Origin: Deltaproteobacteria bacterium
GTDB taxonomy: Bacteria > Desulfobacterota > Binatia > Binatales > Binataceae
Assembly (NCBI GenBank): GCA_021786815.1
Contig: JAJYMR010000224.1
Coordinates: forward strand, 1-26,100
Reading direction: 5' to 3'
Length of the DNA: 26,100 nt
Shown here: in pieces, positions 14,448 to 24,014 of the stretch
Position numbering within the stretch: position 1 is the first letter of the stretch
Layout of the letters: every line of letters starts with the position of its first letter
The notes under the pieces: generated by a model
Seen by the model: only the letters and a program-made list of their open reading frames with translations
Databases searched by the model: none
What the model was told of the DNA's origin: nothing
Translations under genes and position numbers: made by a program

Positions 14448-15162
14448 AGTAGCGCTGTTTCCGACCTGCCTTGCGGAGGAATTCTTTCCCGAGGCGCGAG
14501 ACGCCGTCCTTGTGGTGCTGGAACGCCTGAGGCTTCGTGTGCGCGTGGTCAGGCGCGCGTTCTGCTGCGGTCAACCGGCCTTCAACGAGGGTTTTCGCGC
14601 ACCGGCACGGGACCTCGCACGCCGTCTCGTCAAGTCGTGCGAGCCGGGAATGCCCCTGGTGGTGCCGTCGGGCTCGTGCACGAGCATGATCAAGGTCTTC
14701 TATCCGGAGCTGTTCGCCGATGATCCGGAGATGCTCGCCCGCGTGCAGGCGCTGCGGCCGTGGGTGTTCGAGTTCTCGCAGTTCCTGGTCGACGTCCTCA
14801 AGGTGAAATACGTTGGGGCGCGCTTCGAGCGCACCGTCGCGTACCATCCCTCATGCCATCTCCTGCGCGAACTCAAGATTCGCGAGCAGCCGCGCACGCT
14901 TTTGTCGGCGGTCAACGGAATCCGGCTGGTCGAGCTTGGCGACCGCGACGAGTGCTGCGGGTTTGGCGGACTGTTTTCGGTCAAATTTCCGCACATCTCG
15001 GGCGCGATGCTCGGCGATAAGCTCGCGCGGATTCGCGCAAGCGGCGCCAACACCGTGGTTGCAAACGACTGCGGATGCTTGATGCAGATCAGAGGCGGGC
15101 TCCATCGCGCCGGCGACGCGATAGAGACGCGGCATATCGCCGAAGTGCTTGCCGCGCGTTAG
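14440..15162 (+). CDS. lutA: Lactate utilisation protein LutA (CCG-domain)
   Basis: 240 residues containing two cysteine-rich CCG domains, the kind found in LutA, GlcF and heterodisulfide reductase subunit B. Domain 1: FPTCLAEEFFPEA, RRAFCCGQPAFNEG (C42, C43) and VPSGSCTSMIKVFYPELF. Domain 2: AYHPSCHLLRELKI, DECCGFGGLFSVKFP and VANDCGCLMQIRGGL. These cysteines bind an Fe-S cluster in the lactate-oxidising complex. The ATG at 14440 overlaps the lutC stop (ATGGATGA arrangement). The order here is lutB-lutC-lutA, not the lutA-lutB-lutC of Bacillus. It converges on a small coiled-coil gene with which it overlaps by 4 nt. Confidence 0.93.
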   Translation: MDEVALFPTCLAEEFFPEARDAVLVVLERLRLRVRVVRRAFCCGQPAFNEGFRAPARDLARRLVKSCEPGMPLVVPSGSCTSMIKVFYPELFADDPEMLARVQALRPWVFEFSQFLVDVLKVKYVGARFERTVAYHPSCHLLRELKIREQPRTLLSAVNGIRLVELGDRDECCGFGGLFSVKFPHISGAMLGDKLARIRASGANTVVANDCGCLMQIRGGLHRAGDAIETRHIAEVLAAR

Positions 15163-15398
15163 CGAGGCGAAAAAGGAAGCTGCGCGACCGAGTTCGCTAT
15201 CTTCGTAATGCGCTGCTCGAGCTGCTCGAGCGAACTCGCAAGCTGAGTGACGCGTTCGTTGAGCTGTGAAAGCCGTTCTGAAAATCCGTTTGCTTTTGCT
15301 TCCACTTCCGTGAGCCGGGCCTCAAGGTCCCGGGTCAGTACGCGCTTGCCTCGGCGCGCGGCGACGACGGGCTCCTTTACTTCGTCAAATTCCGCCAT
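15159..15398 (-). CDS. Small coiled-coil protein, function unknown
   Basis: 79 residues. A short basic N-terminus (AARRGKRVL) is followed by a heptad-like amphipathic helix from about residue 22 to 72 (LEARLTEVEAKANGF, LSQLNERVTQLASSLEQLEQ), so it probably forms a coiled-coil dimer or trimer. No family was recognised. The ATG at 15398 has AAGGA eight bases upstream; a longer reading to 15464 lacks such a site. It lies 100 nt after the phosphotransferase on the same strand and overlaps the 3' end of lutA, so it may be expressed with the GST/phosphotransferase pair. Resemblance to phasin-like or SlyX-like helices is superficial. Confidence 0.6.
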   Translation of the reverse strand: MAEFDEVKEPVVAARRGKRVLTRDLEARLTEVEAKANGFSERLSQLNERVTQLASSLEQLEQRITKIANSVAQLPFSPR

Positions 15399-15498
15399 GT
15401 TTGAATTCCTTGCGAATATCTCGGCGCTTGTCAAATCGTGCCGCGAACCGCTCGTTCGCGCCAATGACGGCGCGTCACACTGTAGGGCTTTTATAGGG

Positions 15499-16512
15499 TC
15501 ACGCGTGGCCGAGCAATTCCAGCCCGTGCTCGAAAAGCCGCGGCGCGGAGAGCCCGATCCGCTCCCATTCCGGGTCGTGCCGCTTGCCGCGCCGATGCAG
15601 CATCAGGTTGAACACCGTGATCACGCCAAACCTGTAGCCGGAAAAGGCGCGAAACCACCTGACCTCGTCCATCGAGACCGCAAAGCCGGCAGCCCTCGAA
15701 TAGGTTTCCACGATCGCCTCGGGCTCAAGCGGCGAGGTCCTGACCAGCTCGCCCCCGACCCAACTCTGCGCATCCGAGAACAGGCACAGCCATCCGAGGT
15801 CGAGCAGCGTCGGACCGACCATCGCTATCTCCCAGTCAATCAGCGCGACCACCCGCCCGTCGCGAAACAGGATGTTCGACCACTGGAAGTCGCCGTGGAC
15901 CAGGCCGATTCGCGGCGTCCGCGGTATTGACGAGCGCAGCCGCTCGCGCAGTTCGGGCGCGCGCGCAACGGCCTTGGGATCGAGCGTCGGCCGGTCGAGC
16001 AGATGGTCGAGCCGCTTCATTTCCTCGTCAAGCGGCGTGGGCTCGCCCCACGCGTCGCGCCGCGGCTCCCACGCAACGCGATGGAGCGCCGCCATCGTCT
16101 CGACACCGCGCCGCGCAAGCTCCTGCGCCTCGCCGGCGGAAAGCGCGACGTCGGCAAGCTTGAAACCGTCAACGAACTGATCGACGAAATAGGGCCTGCC
16201 GAAGAACTCGGGCTCGTCGCCGTACCAGATTACCGGCGGAACCGGAACCTCGGTATCGGCGAGCGAGGCCATGATCCGCGCCTGGCGGACCACGTCGGCG
16301 GGACCCGCGATTCGCACGCCTTCGGGCGCAATCCTGAGCACGAGCTTTCCCGAAGGACCACCGGGGGTCGTCCGTTCGAGGACGAAGCTGTAGCCGAAGC
16401 CCGCGTGCCCGGGAAGCGCGGTAAGCTCTCGCGCGCAAGCTTTGGAGTCGCCCGTGCGCGCACGAGCGAGTGAATTGAGCTGCTCCGTTATCAGTTCGAC
16501 GGTCGCCGGCAT
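15499..16512 (-). CDS. APH-type phosphotransferase family protein
   Basis: 337 residues with the aminoglycoside-phosphotransferase / choline-kinase fold, of the group often linked to acyl-CoA metabolism (ACAD10/11 N-terminal-like). KLVLRIAP carries the ATP-binding Lys, the Brenner motif is GLVHGDFQWSNILF (H206, D208, N213) and the metal-binding motif is IDWEIAMVGPTLLDLGWL (D226). A typical substrate is a hydroxyl group on a small molecule or acyl chain; antibiotic resistance is not implied. The ATG at 16512 has GAGAGG six bases upstream. It begins 34 nt after the GST gene on the same strand and is probably co-transcribed. Its substrate cannot be deduced. Confidence 0.9.
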   Translation of the reverse strand: MPATVELITEQLNSLARARTGDSKACARELTALPGHAGFGYSFVLERTTPGGPSGKLVLRIAPEGVRIAGPADVVRQARIMASLADTEVPVPPVIWYGDEPEFFGRPYFVDQFVDGFKLADVALSAGEAQELARRGVETMAALHRVAWEPRRDAWGEPTPLDEEMKRLDHLLDRPTLDPKAVARAPELRERLRSSIPRTPRIGLVHGDFQWSNILFRDGRVVALIDWEIAMVGPTLLDLGWLCLFSDAQSWVGGELVRTSPLEPEAIVETYSRAAGFAVSMDEVRWFRAFSGYRFGVITVFNLMLHRRGKRHDPEWERIGLSAPRLFEHGLELLGHA

Positions 16513-16546
16513 CGCCGCCTCTCATCAAGGCAGAGTTCGAACGCGC

Positions 16547-17209
16547 TCAGCCTTTCATTTTGAGTTGCGCGGAGGCCGGATGCAGGCTTGCCTTGGCGCT
16601 GGGGCGCGAATCAACGCGCTTGAACCACGCGCTCGCGTTCTTGAGCGACGGATCCATCTTGTCGCCCACCTGCTGGCCCACGCCCGAACCGAAATCGAGC
16701 GCACAATAGAGAATTATGTCCGCGACGGTGAAGCGATTGCCTGCGACATAGTCGCGGCCCTCGAGCAGCGCGTCGAGCCATTTCAGGTTGTCCTGCACGC
16801 TCGCCTTGAGGCCGGGCGCGGCCTCGGGCAGGATGCGCATGCGGTCCTTGAAGATCGGCGCCCCCTCGGCGAAGCGGAATCCGTTATAAAGGTTCTCTGT
16901 GATGCGAAGCTCAACGCGCCGCTGCCATTGGCGCGCTTCGGCGCGCTCCTCGGGCGTTGCCCCGATAAGCGGCGGGTTGGGATGCTTTTCCTCGAGATAC
17001 TCCCAGATTGCGACGGTTTCGCCGATGCAATTGCCGTTGTCGAGCTCAAGCGCCGGCAGTTGTCCACCCGGATTTCGGTCGGTGTACGGAGGCTTGCGAT
17101 TCTCAGCCGCCATCAGGTCGATGTTTTTGGTCGGGATGGTGATGCCCTTTTCGGCAAGGAACATCCTCATTGCGCGCGGATTGGGTCCGAACGAGTCGTA
17201 TAGCAGCAT
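16547..17209 (-). CDS. Glutathione S-transferase family protein
   Basis: 220 residues. The N-terminal thioredoxin-like domain has LYDSFGPNPRAMRMFLAEKG, the cis-proline in NPGGQLPALEL (P52) and the glutathione gamma-Glu-binding GETVAIWEYLEEKHP (E-T in place of the usual E-S). The C-terminal domain is all-helical, with NRFTVADIILYCALDFG as the N-capping-box/hydrophobic-staple motif. The start is ATG at 17209 with GGGAGAG upstream; the frame stays open to 17377 without similarity. It conjugates or reduces electrophilic compounds, with substrate unknown. It is first in the minus-strand group GST - phosphotransferase - coiled-coil. Confidence 0.92.
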   Translation of the reverse strand: MLLYDSFGPNPRAMRMFLAEKGITIPTKNIDLMAAENRKPPYTDRNPGGQLPALELDNGNCIGETVAIWEYLEEKHPNPPLIGATPEERAEARQWQRRVELRITENLYNGFRFAEGAPIFKDRMRILPEAAPGLKASVQDNLKWLDALLEGRDYVAGNRFTVADIILYCALDFGSGVGQQVGDKMDPSLKNASAWFKRVDSRPSAKASLHPASAQLKMKG

Positions 17210-17331
17210 GGTCGAATCTCTCCCGTGAAGGTCAAAACGAAAACGCGCACGGACTATACAACAGGATGCGCGGCTCGGAAACCGCGAAGCCCACGGTTGC
17301 ACGTGCGTCAGGCGAAATGTAGGAATTTTCC

Positions 17332-18576
17332 ATGCGATTCTGCCCGCACTGTGGCGCGCCGCTGATGGCCGGCGCAAAATTCTGCATCGAATGCGGCAGG
17401 CAGCTCTCTGAAGCAGCCGCTCCCGCCGCCCTCGGCCCGTCGCCGGAAAAAAAGGCGGCTGGCTCTTCGTCCTCCGGCGGATTTCGGCTCACCAATGCCT
17501 TCATAGCGGTCTTCTTCGGCATCACGGTAGCCAGCCTCGGAGCCGCCGCCTTCATACTGCTGCGCACGCCCATGACCCCGCAAACCGCGTCCACCGCCCC
17601 CGCGTCGCCGGCGCCCGCAGCTTCGTCTTCCGCCACCGCGACGGGCAATCTGCCGCCCGGCCATCCGAAAGTCCGGCTTCCCACCGAGGCGCGAACCTTC
17701 ATCGACCAGCTCGGGCAGGGGGCCACGAGCAAGCCCAACGACGTCTCAACGTGGACGAAGCTCGGCGCGGTCACGATGCGCGCGGCGCTGTTCGATCCCT
17801 CGTACTATGACAAGGCGGCCGAGGCCTACGCGCACATTCTCAAGCTTGACCCGAACAACCTCGACGCCCTGCGCGGCATCGGCGACATCTATTACGACCG
17901 CAACCAGTACGATGAGGCGATAGCAGCCTACGAGCACTATCTCAAGGAAAGTCCCAAGGACCCCGAAGTCCTCACCGACCTCGGCACGATGTACCTCTAC
18001 ACGGGCAATGCCGACCAGGCGATTATCCAGTACAAGAAGGCGATTGCGCTCAAGCCTGATCTCTACCAGGCCTACTACAATATGGGCGTCGCATACGGCG
18101 AGCAGGGCGACAAGTCCAATGCCGCGATTGTGCTGACCAAGGCAATTTCGCTCGCGCCCGACGACACAGTCCGCAAGCAGGCGATCGATGCGTTCACGAA
18201 GATAACCGGGATGCCGCCGCAGACGGCCGCGCAGATTGCCTCGTCGCTCAAGAGCGGCTCGCGGGCCAGCGGCGCCGGCGCTTCGGGAAGCGCGACCGCC
18301 AAGACCTTCAAGGGCGCGTTGGAGGAAGTTGTCCGCAATCTGCCGGTCGCGGGCCGCAAGGTCGCCGCGATTCAATGGCCGTCGAAGTATCGCGCCGAGG
18401 TCATGATGTCGAACTTCCCGATGGACGCGATGCCGCCGTTTGCCCGCGACAAGTTCCTGAGCGATCTCAAGAGCGGGATCGTCAGCGCCAAGCAGGCACA
18501 CAACGTCACCGCGAAGGTCCAGGTGGACATCGTGGACCAGACAAGCGGCCGCGTGATGCAGACTGTGACAGAGTAG
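17332..18576 (+). CDS. Zinc-ribbon, single-TM, TPR-repeat protein
   Basis: 414 residues with a clear modular plan. Residues 1-24 are a zinc ribbon (C4, C7, C18, C21: FCPHCGAPLMAGAKFCIECG). A Ser/Gly/Ala linker leads to one transmembrane helix at about 53-77 (TNAFIAVFFGITVASLGAAA). A Pro/Ala/Ser/Thr-rich spacer (80-110) precedes about four TPRs (143-277: YYDKAAEAYAHILKLDPN, YDEAIAAYEHYLKESPKD, ADQAIIQYKKAIALKPD, KSNAAIVLTKAISLAPDD). The last 100 residues (FKGALEEVVRNLP to VMQTVTE) are unrecognised. Predicted topology puts the zinc ribbon in the cytoplasm and the TPRs outside, an inference. A TAGGA site precedes ATG 17332. It converges with the methyltransferase, with 9 nt between stops. Confidence 0.88.
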   Translation: MRFCPHCGAPLMAGAKFCIECGRQLSEAAAPAALGPSPEKKAAGSSSSGGFRLTNAFIAVFFGITVASLGAAAFILLRTPMTPQTASTAPASPAPAASSSATATGNLPPGHPKVRLPTEARTFIDQLGQGATSKPNDVSTWTKLGAVTMRAALFDPSYYDKAAEAYAHILKLDPNNLDALRGIGDIYYDRNQYDEAIAAYEHYLKESPKDPEVLTDLGTMYLYTGNADQAIIQYKKAIALKPDLYQAYYNMGVAYGEQGDKSNAAIVLTKAISLAPDDTVRKQAIDAFTKITGMPPQTAAQIASSLKSGSRASGAGASGSATAKTFKGALEEVVRNLPVAGRKVAAIQWPSKYRAEVMMSNFPMDAMPPFARDKFLSDLKSGIVSAKQAHNVTAKVQVDIVDQTSGRVMQTVTE

Positions 18577-18585
18577 CGGCCCGGC

Positions 18586-19251
18586 TCAGCGCTTCGATGC
18601 GACTATCGCTTCGGAACTCAGCCCGTACGACGACACGACTTCGAGATGTGATATCTCGAAGCGCGCCGTGTCGATGAAACCGGGAAGCTCGATCGGACGG
18701 CATCCGCCGAGCGTCGCGGGGCTGAGCGACCAGATGCTCTGCCAGGTTTTTGAAACGCTCCGCCCGAACCATGTGCGCCCGTGCGTCAGGCTGACCGCGC
18801 ATAGCCGTCCGCCTGGCGTAAGCACGCGATAGGCCTCGGCTACCACCGCCCCAATATCGGTGCGGCTCAGCAAATCGAAGACGTAGGTAGAGACGAAACG
18901 GTCGAAACTTTGATCGGGCGCCTCGATACGTGGCGCTCCCTTGGTCTGGCGGACCTCAGAACGCTCGCCGAAGCGCTTGAGCCGTTCGCTGGCGAGCGAG
19001 ACCATCGTTGTGCTGACGTCGAGCCCGAGATAGCGCGCGTCGGGCGGCAGATGGCTATCGAGAAGGCGCTCGGCAAGCCGTCCGGTGCCGCATCCGAATT
19101 CGACGACCGAATGCGCGTGCTCGAAGTCGCCGTGGCGGAGCACCACTTCGACGGCGGGATCTTCGTAGAAGCGGTTCCAGTCCTGCCGCGCGCCCATCCG
19201 GTCGTAAAAGCGCCTTGCTTCGTCAACCGTAAGTGTCCGTTCCGTGGTCAT
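18586..19251 (-). CDS. Class I SAM-dependent methyltransferase
   Basis: 221 residues with a Rossmann-like SAM fold. Motif I is VVEFGCGTGRLAERLL, motif II ARYLGLDVSTTMVSLA, and motif IV/V FDRFVSTYVFDLLSR followed by AYRVLTPGGRLCAVSL. The N-terminal TVDEARRFYDRMGARQDW is typical of small UbiE/COQ5-like or phosphatidylethanolamine-methyltransferase-like proteins. The substrate is unknown. ATG 19251 is the likely start, with a weak ribosome site. It is a single gene read towards the zinc-ribbon/TPR gene and lies downstream of nrdJ, beyond that gene's terminator. Confidence 0.85.
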   Translation of the reverse strand: MTTERTLTVDEARRFYDRMGARQDWNRFYEDPAVEVVLRHGDFEHAHSVVEFGCGTGRLAERLLDSHLPPDARYLGLDVSTTMVSLASERLKRFGERSEVRQTKGAPRIEAPDQSFDRFVSTYVFDLLSRTDIGAVVAEAYRVLTPGGRLCAVSLTHGRTWFGRSVSKTWQSIWSLSPATLGGCRPIELPGFIDTARFEISHLEVVSSYGLSSEAIVASKR

Positions 19252-19568
19252 CGCGGGTTATCGGACCCTCAGCGTCAGCATTTTCGCGGCTCGCCGACCG
19301 CTCGCTCGCCTTGAAAAATCGGAGGGCCGGCTTTAAGCCGGCCCTCCCGCCGTCCCCACATCCACAGCCGCCTCCGCCACACTCTGAAGCGGTGATTCCG
19401 CTTGCTTGCGGTCATCCATGCGGGCCCCGGGGGAACCCGCATCCACAATAGGGCCTTACTTTGCGCCGCCGCGCGCCGCTTCCGTTCCACCCCGCCGTCC
19501 CCTCAACCGCACCTGACCCTCCGCCACATCCCTTTTTGCTCCCCCGGGACCTCAACCCTTTTTTCTTC
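19252..19568. other. Non-coding interval with three hairpins between nrdJ and the methyltransferase
   Basis: 317 bases with no convincing gene. It contains the large terminator hairpin at 19321-19347, AAGCGG-tgatt-CCGCTT at 19387-19403, and ATGCGGG...CCCGCAT at 19418-19442. C-rich pyrimidine runs (including CCTTTTTGCTCCCCC and CCCTTTTTTCTTCTC) fill most of the rest. Frames through it are Pro/Arg-rich and look non-coding. Confidence 0.55.
19316..19347 (-). terminator. Strong Rho-independent terminator downstream of nrdJ
   Basis: A 27-base near-perfect palindrome at 19321-19347 (13-base arms GGAGGGCCGGCTT and AAGCCGGCCCTCC, one central base). On the minus strand it is followed by GATTTTT, the U-tract, at plus-strand 19315-19320. 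It lies some 220 bases after the nrdJ stop and upstream of the methyltransferase. Confidence 0.8.
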
Positions 19569-22376
<2,808 letters not shown>

Positions 22377-22473
22377 TTCCGTTGCCCCCTTCCACCGCGC
22401 CCCCAACTGGCCCGCCGGGTCCGGTTTGCGGCTCCTGAAAATCAGCTACATGAGCAGTCCGCCGACTGGGGGA

Positions 22474-22503
22474 ACTATGCGCGCTGGAATTGCAGGATGT
22501 CAA
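22474..22503 (-). promoter_or_regulatory. Candidate nrdJ promoter
   Basis: Minus strand: exact TTGACA (plus-strand 22498-22503), an 18-base spacer, then CATAGT (22474-22479), four of six matching TATAAT. It is about 100 bases upstream of the ATG and directly beside the NrdR-like boxes. Confidence 0.55.
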
Positions 22504-22510
22504 GTTGACA

Positions 22511-22526
22511 CGCTATAGATAGTGTT
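22511..22526. promoter_or_regulatory. NrdR box 1 (candidate)
   Basis: ACGCTATAGATAGTGT. By my alignment it matches 14 of 16 positions of the NrdR-box consensus acaCwAtATaTwGtgT. NrdR represses ribonucleotide reductase genes when ATP or dATP signals sufficient supply. The first base is 8 bases upstream of the nrdJ -35. Confidence 0.7.
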
Positions 22527-22542
22527 CACGACGTTGTTAACA

Positions 22543-22558
22543 ACCCATATATTAGGTT
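22543..22558. promoter_or_regulatory. NrdR box 2 (candidate)
   Basis: AACCCATATATTAGGT, centre of a longer palindrome AACAACC-N9-GGTTGTT (22540-22562). It matches about 11 of 16 consensus positions and starts exactly 32 bases after box 1, about three helical turns, the spacing usual for paired NrdR boxes. Confidence 0.55.
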
Positions 22559-22781
22559 GTTGATAACTATTTGCCAAATCTTCGTCTTCCTAATTCGCAT
22601 GAGCCACAGGGCGGCTACAAATTAGTCCTGCTTAACCCGTTCAGCTTCTGCGCGCGATGGGCAAATTTACGCCGGGACGGACTTTTCCCCACAGTTCCGG
22701 CTATGCCTGACAGCCTTCCCGCTATCCACAAGGCGCCAGGTTTTCAGCGCCTCAAAGGAGCGCTAAGGTTGTCTGAGCCTT

Positions 22782-23228
22782 GTGAAAAAAACACCCTTCA
22801 AGATTCCCGAGCGGCTCTCCGTCGCGCTCCAGCCGATACTCGACCGGCTGGACGCCGAGGGTCACTTCGGAATCATTCGCCTGATGAAGGCGTGGCCCGA
22901 GGTGGTCGGCGAAACGATCGCGCGGCGCACCGAGGTTCAGTCGCTCAAGTTTCACACCGCAGTGGTAAAGGTGTCCGGCGCGATGTGGATACAGGAGCTG
23001 AACCTGATGAAGGCGCAGATACTCGAGCGGCTGAGACAGGCACTAGGTGACGACGCGGTGCGCGACATCCGCTTCGTAAGGGGCACGCTTCGCCGGCGCG
23101 AGCGCCCGCGCCTTCGCGCCATCCCGCGGGAGACGCGCCGCTTCGTCGAGCTTCCGGAACTCAAGGACCCCGAATTGCGGCGTGCCTTCGAGAGTCTGAT
23201 CGAAGCGTGGGGCCGCGCCTCGCGCTAG
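22782..23228 (+). CDS. dciA: DUF721 / DciA-family protein
   Basis: 148 residues. The DUF721 domain (about 10-100) is seen in LSVALQPILDRLDAEGHF, LMKAWPEVVGETIARRTEVQ, AVVKVSGAMWIQELNLMKAQ and ILERLRQALGDDAVRDIRF. DciA helps load the replicative helicase DnaB in bacteria that lack DnaC or DnaI. The tail is Arg-rich (RGTLRRRERPRLRAIPRET) and then acidic-helical. The start is a GTG at 22782; the nearest ribosome sites (AAGG, AGGAG) are further upstream than ideal. It diverges from nrdJ. Assignment to DUF721 is firm; the DciA function is known from other species and assumed here. Confidence 0.82.
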   Translation: MKKTPFKIPERLSVALQPILDRLDAEGHFGIIRLMKAWPEVVGETIARRTEVQSLKFHTAVVKVSGAMWIQELNLMKAQILERLRQALGDDAVRDIRFVRGTLRRRERPRLRAIPRETRRFVELPELKDPELRRAFESLIEAWGRASR

Positions 23229-23417
23229 CTCGACGCCGTCGTGCACCGAGCGCATCGTCTCATGCTTCCCGGCGTCCTTGACGAGCGGATTTGACTCATC
23301 GCATCGTGTTTGATTGTCAGATTGGAGGAGGCTGTGCTTTTCCGTGATTCCACTCGCACCCGATTCAGCCTCCGAGAGCTGTCCCTCAGGAACGGCCCGG
23401 AATCAAGGAGGTCGTGC

Positions 23418-23903
23418 ATGAAACCGCTTCTCGCGTCCATTACCGCACTTGCACTCGCCTGCCTGCTCGGCTTGGCAGCGGCGCCCGCGATGGCCCAGGG
23501 AAATCCGGCAGGGCCGCGCTTTGGCGGTCCAGCGCCCGGAGGGCCCTCTCAAGAGCGCTTCGCATTCCACAATTACCTGGACAAGCATCCTGAAATTGCC
23601 AACGATCTTGCGAAGAACCCATCGCTCGCCAACGATCCGGCCTACCTGAACCAGCACGAGGAACTGCGCAACCTCATCAATGGCCATCCCGGCCTTCGAA
23701 GGAGACTTAGCGAAAACCCTGGTCAGGTGATGCAGCGCTATCAGTACCATCAGCGCTACGGGCAGCCGATGGGACCTGGCGCAGGGATGGGACCCGGTCC
23801 GGGAATGGGCCCCGGCGGAATGGGCCCCGGAATGGGTGGTCGCGGGATGGGAATGGGCCGTGGGATGGGACCCGGCGGTCCGATGGGCCAGCCGACTCCC
23901 TAG
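23418..23903 (+). CDS. Secreted protein with NP/HP helical repeats and Met/Gly/Pro-rich tail
   Basis: 161 residues; no family recognised. Residues 1-26 are a signal peptide (KPLLASITALALACLLGLAA then AMA before the cut). Residues 48-105 hold a repeated pattern of short helices: HPEIANDLAKNPSLANDPAYL, then HEELRNLINGHPGLRRRLSENPGQVM (each read in parts), similar to many uncharacterised exported proteins of soil bacteria. The tail (118-161) is an imperfect repeat of MGPG/GMGPG/GRGMGMG, with 11 or so methionines, low complexity. ATG 23418 has an ideal AAGGAGG; a GTG at 23334 in the same frame also has GGAGGAG just upstream but would precede the signal peptide with 28 residues. The Met-rich tail may bind metal or be flexible; that is a guess. 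Confidence 0.75.
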   Translation: MKPLLASITALALACLLGLAAAPAMAQGNPAGPRFGGPAPGGPSQERFAFHNYLDKHPEIANDLAKNPSLANDPAYLNQHEELRNLINGHPGLRRRLSENPGQVMQRYQYHQRYGQPMGPGAGMGPGPGMGPGGMGPGMGGRGMGMGRGMGPGGPMGQPTP

Positions 23904-24014
23904 CCTGGCACATCCGGGCGACGACGCATCGAAGCGCTCATCCCTCGCGTTCCGTCGCGCGTGCGGATGTATCCGATTCCGTGCGCCGGCGTATCTCAGG
24001 CTGGAGAGCTTGCG

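Larger units (their letters stand above)
22377..22781. other. Divergent control region between nrdJ and the DciA-like gene
   Basis: 405 bases, partly A/T-rich. It holds, from left to right, the nrdJ leader and promoter, two NrdR-box-like palindromes, A/T-rich sequence near 22560-22580, two DnaA-box-like sites in the same direction (TTCCCCACA at 22685-22693 and CTATCCACA at 22722-22730), and an inverted repeat AGGCGC-N10-GCGCCT at 22731-22752. No cobalamin-riboswitch B12 box was seen in the nrdJ leader. Confidence 0.6.

Noticed and set aside
22377..22510. Cobalamin riboswitch in the nrdJ leader.
   Set aside because: The leader is only about 100 bases from the likely start site and no B12 box (AGYCMGGAGACCKGCC-like) is visible.
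22500..22781. Chromosomal replication origin.
   Set aside because: It is A/T-rich with two imperfect DnaA-like sites beside a helicase-loader gene, but there is no cluster of boxes and no dnaA, dnaN or gidA neighbour.
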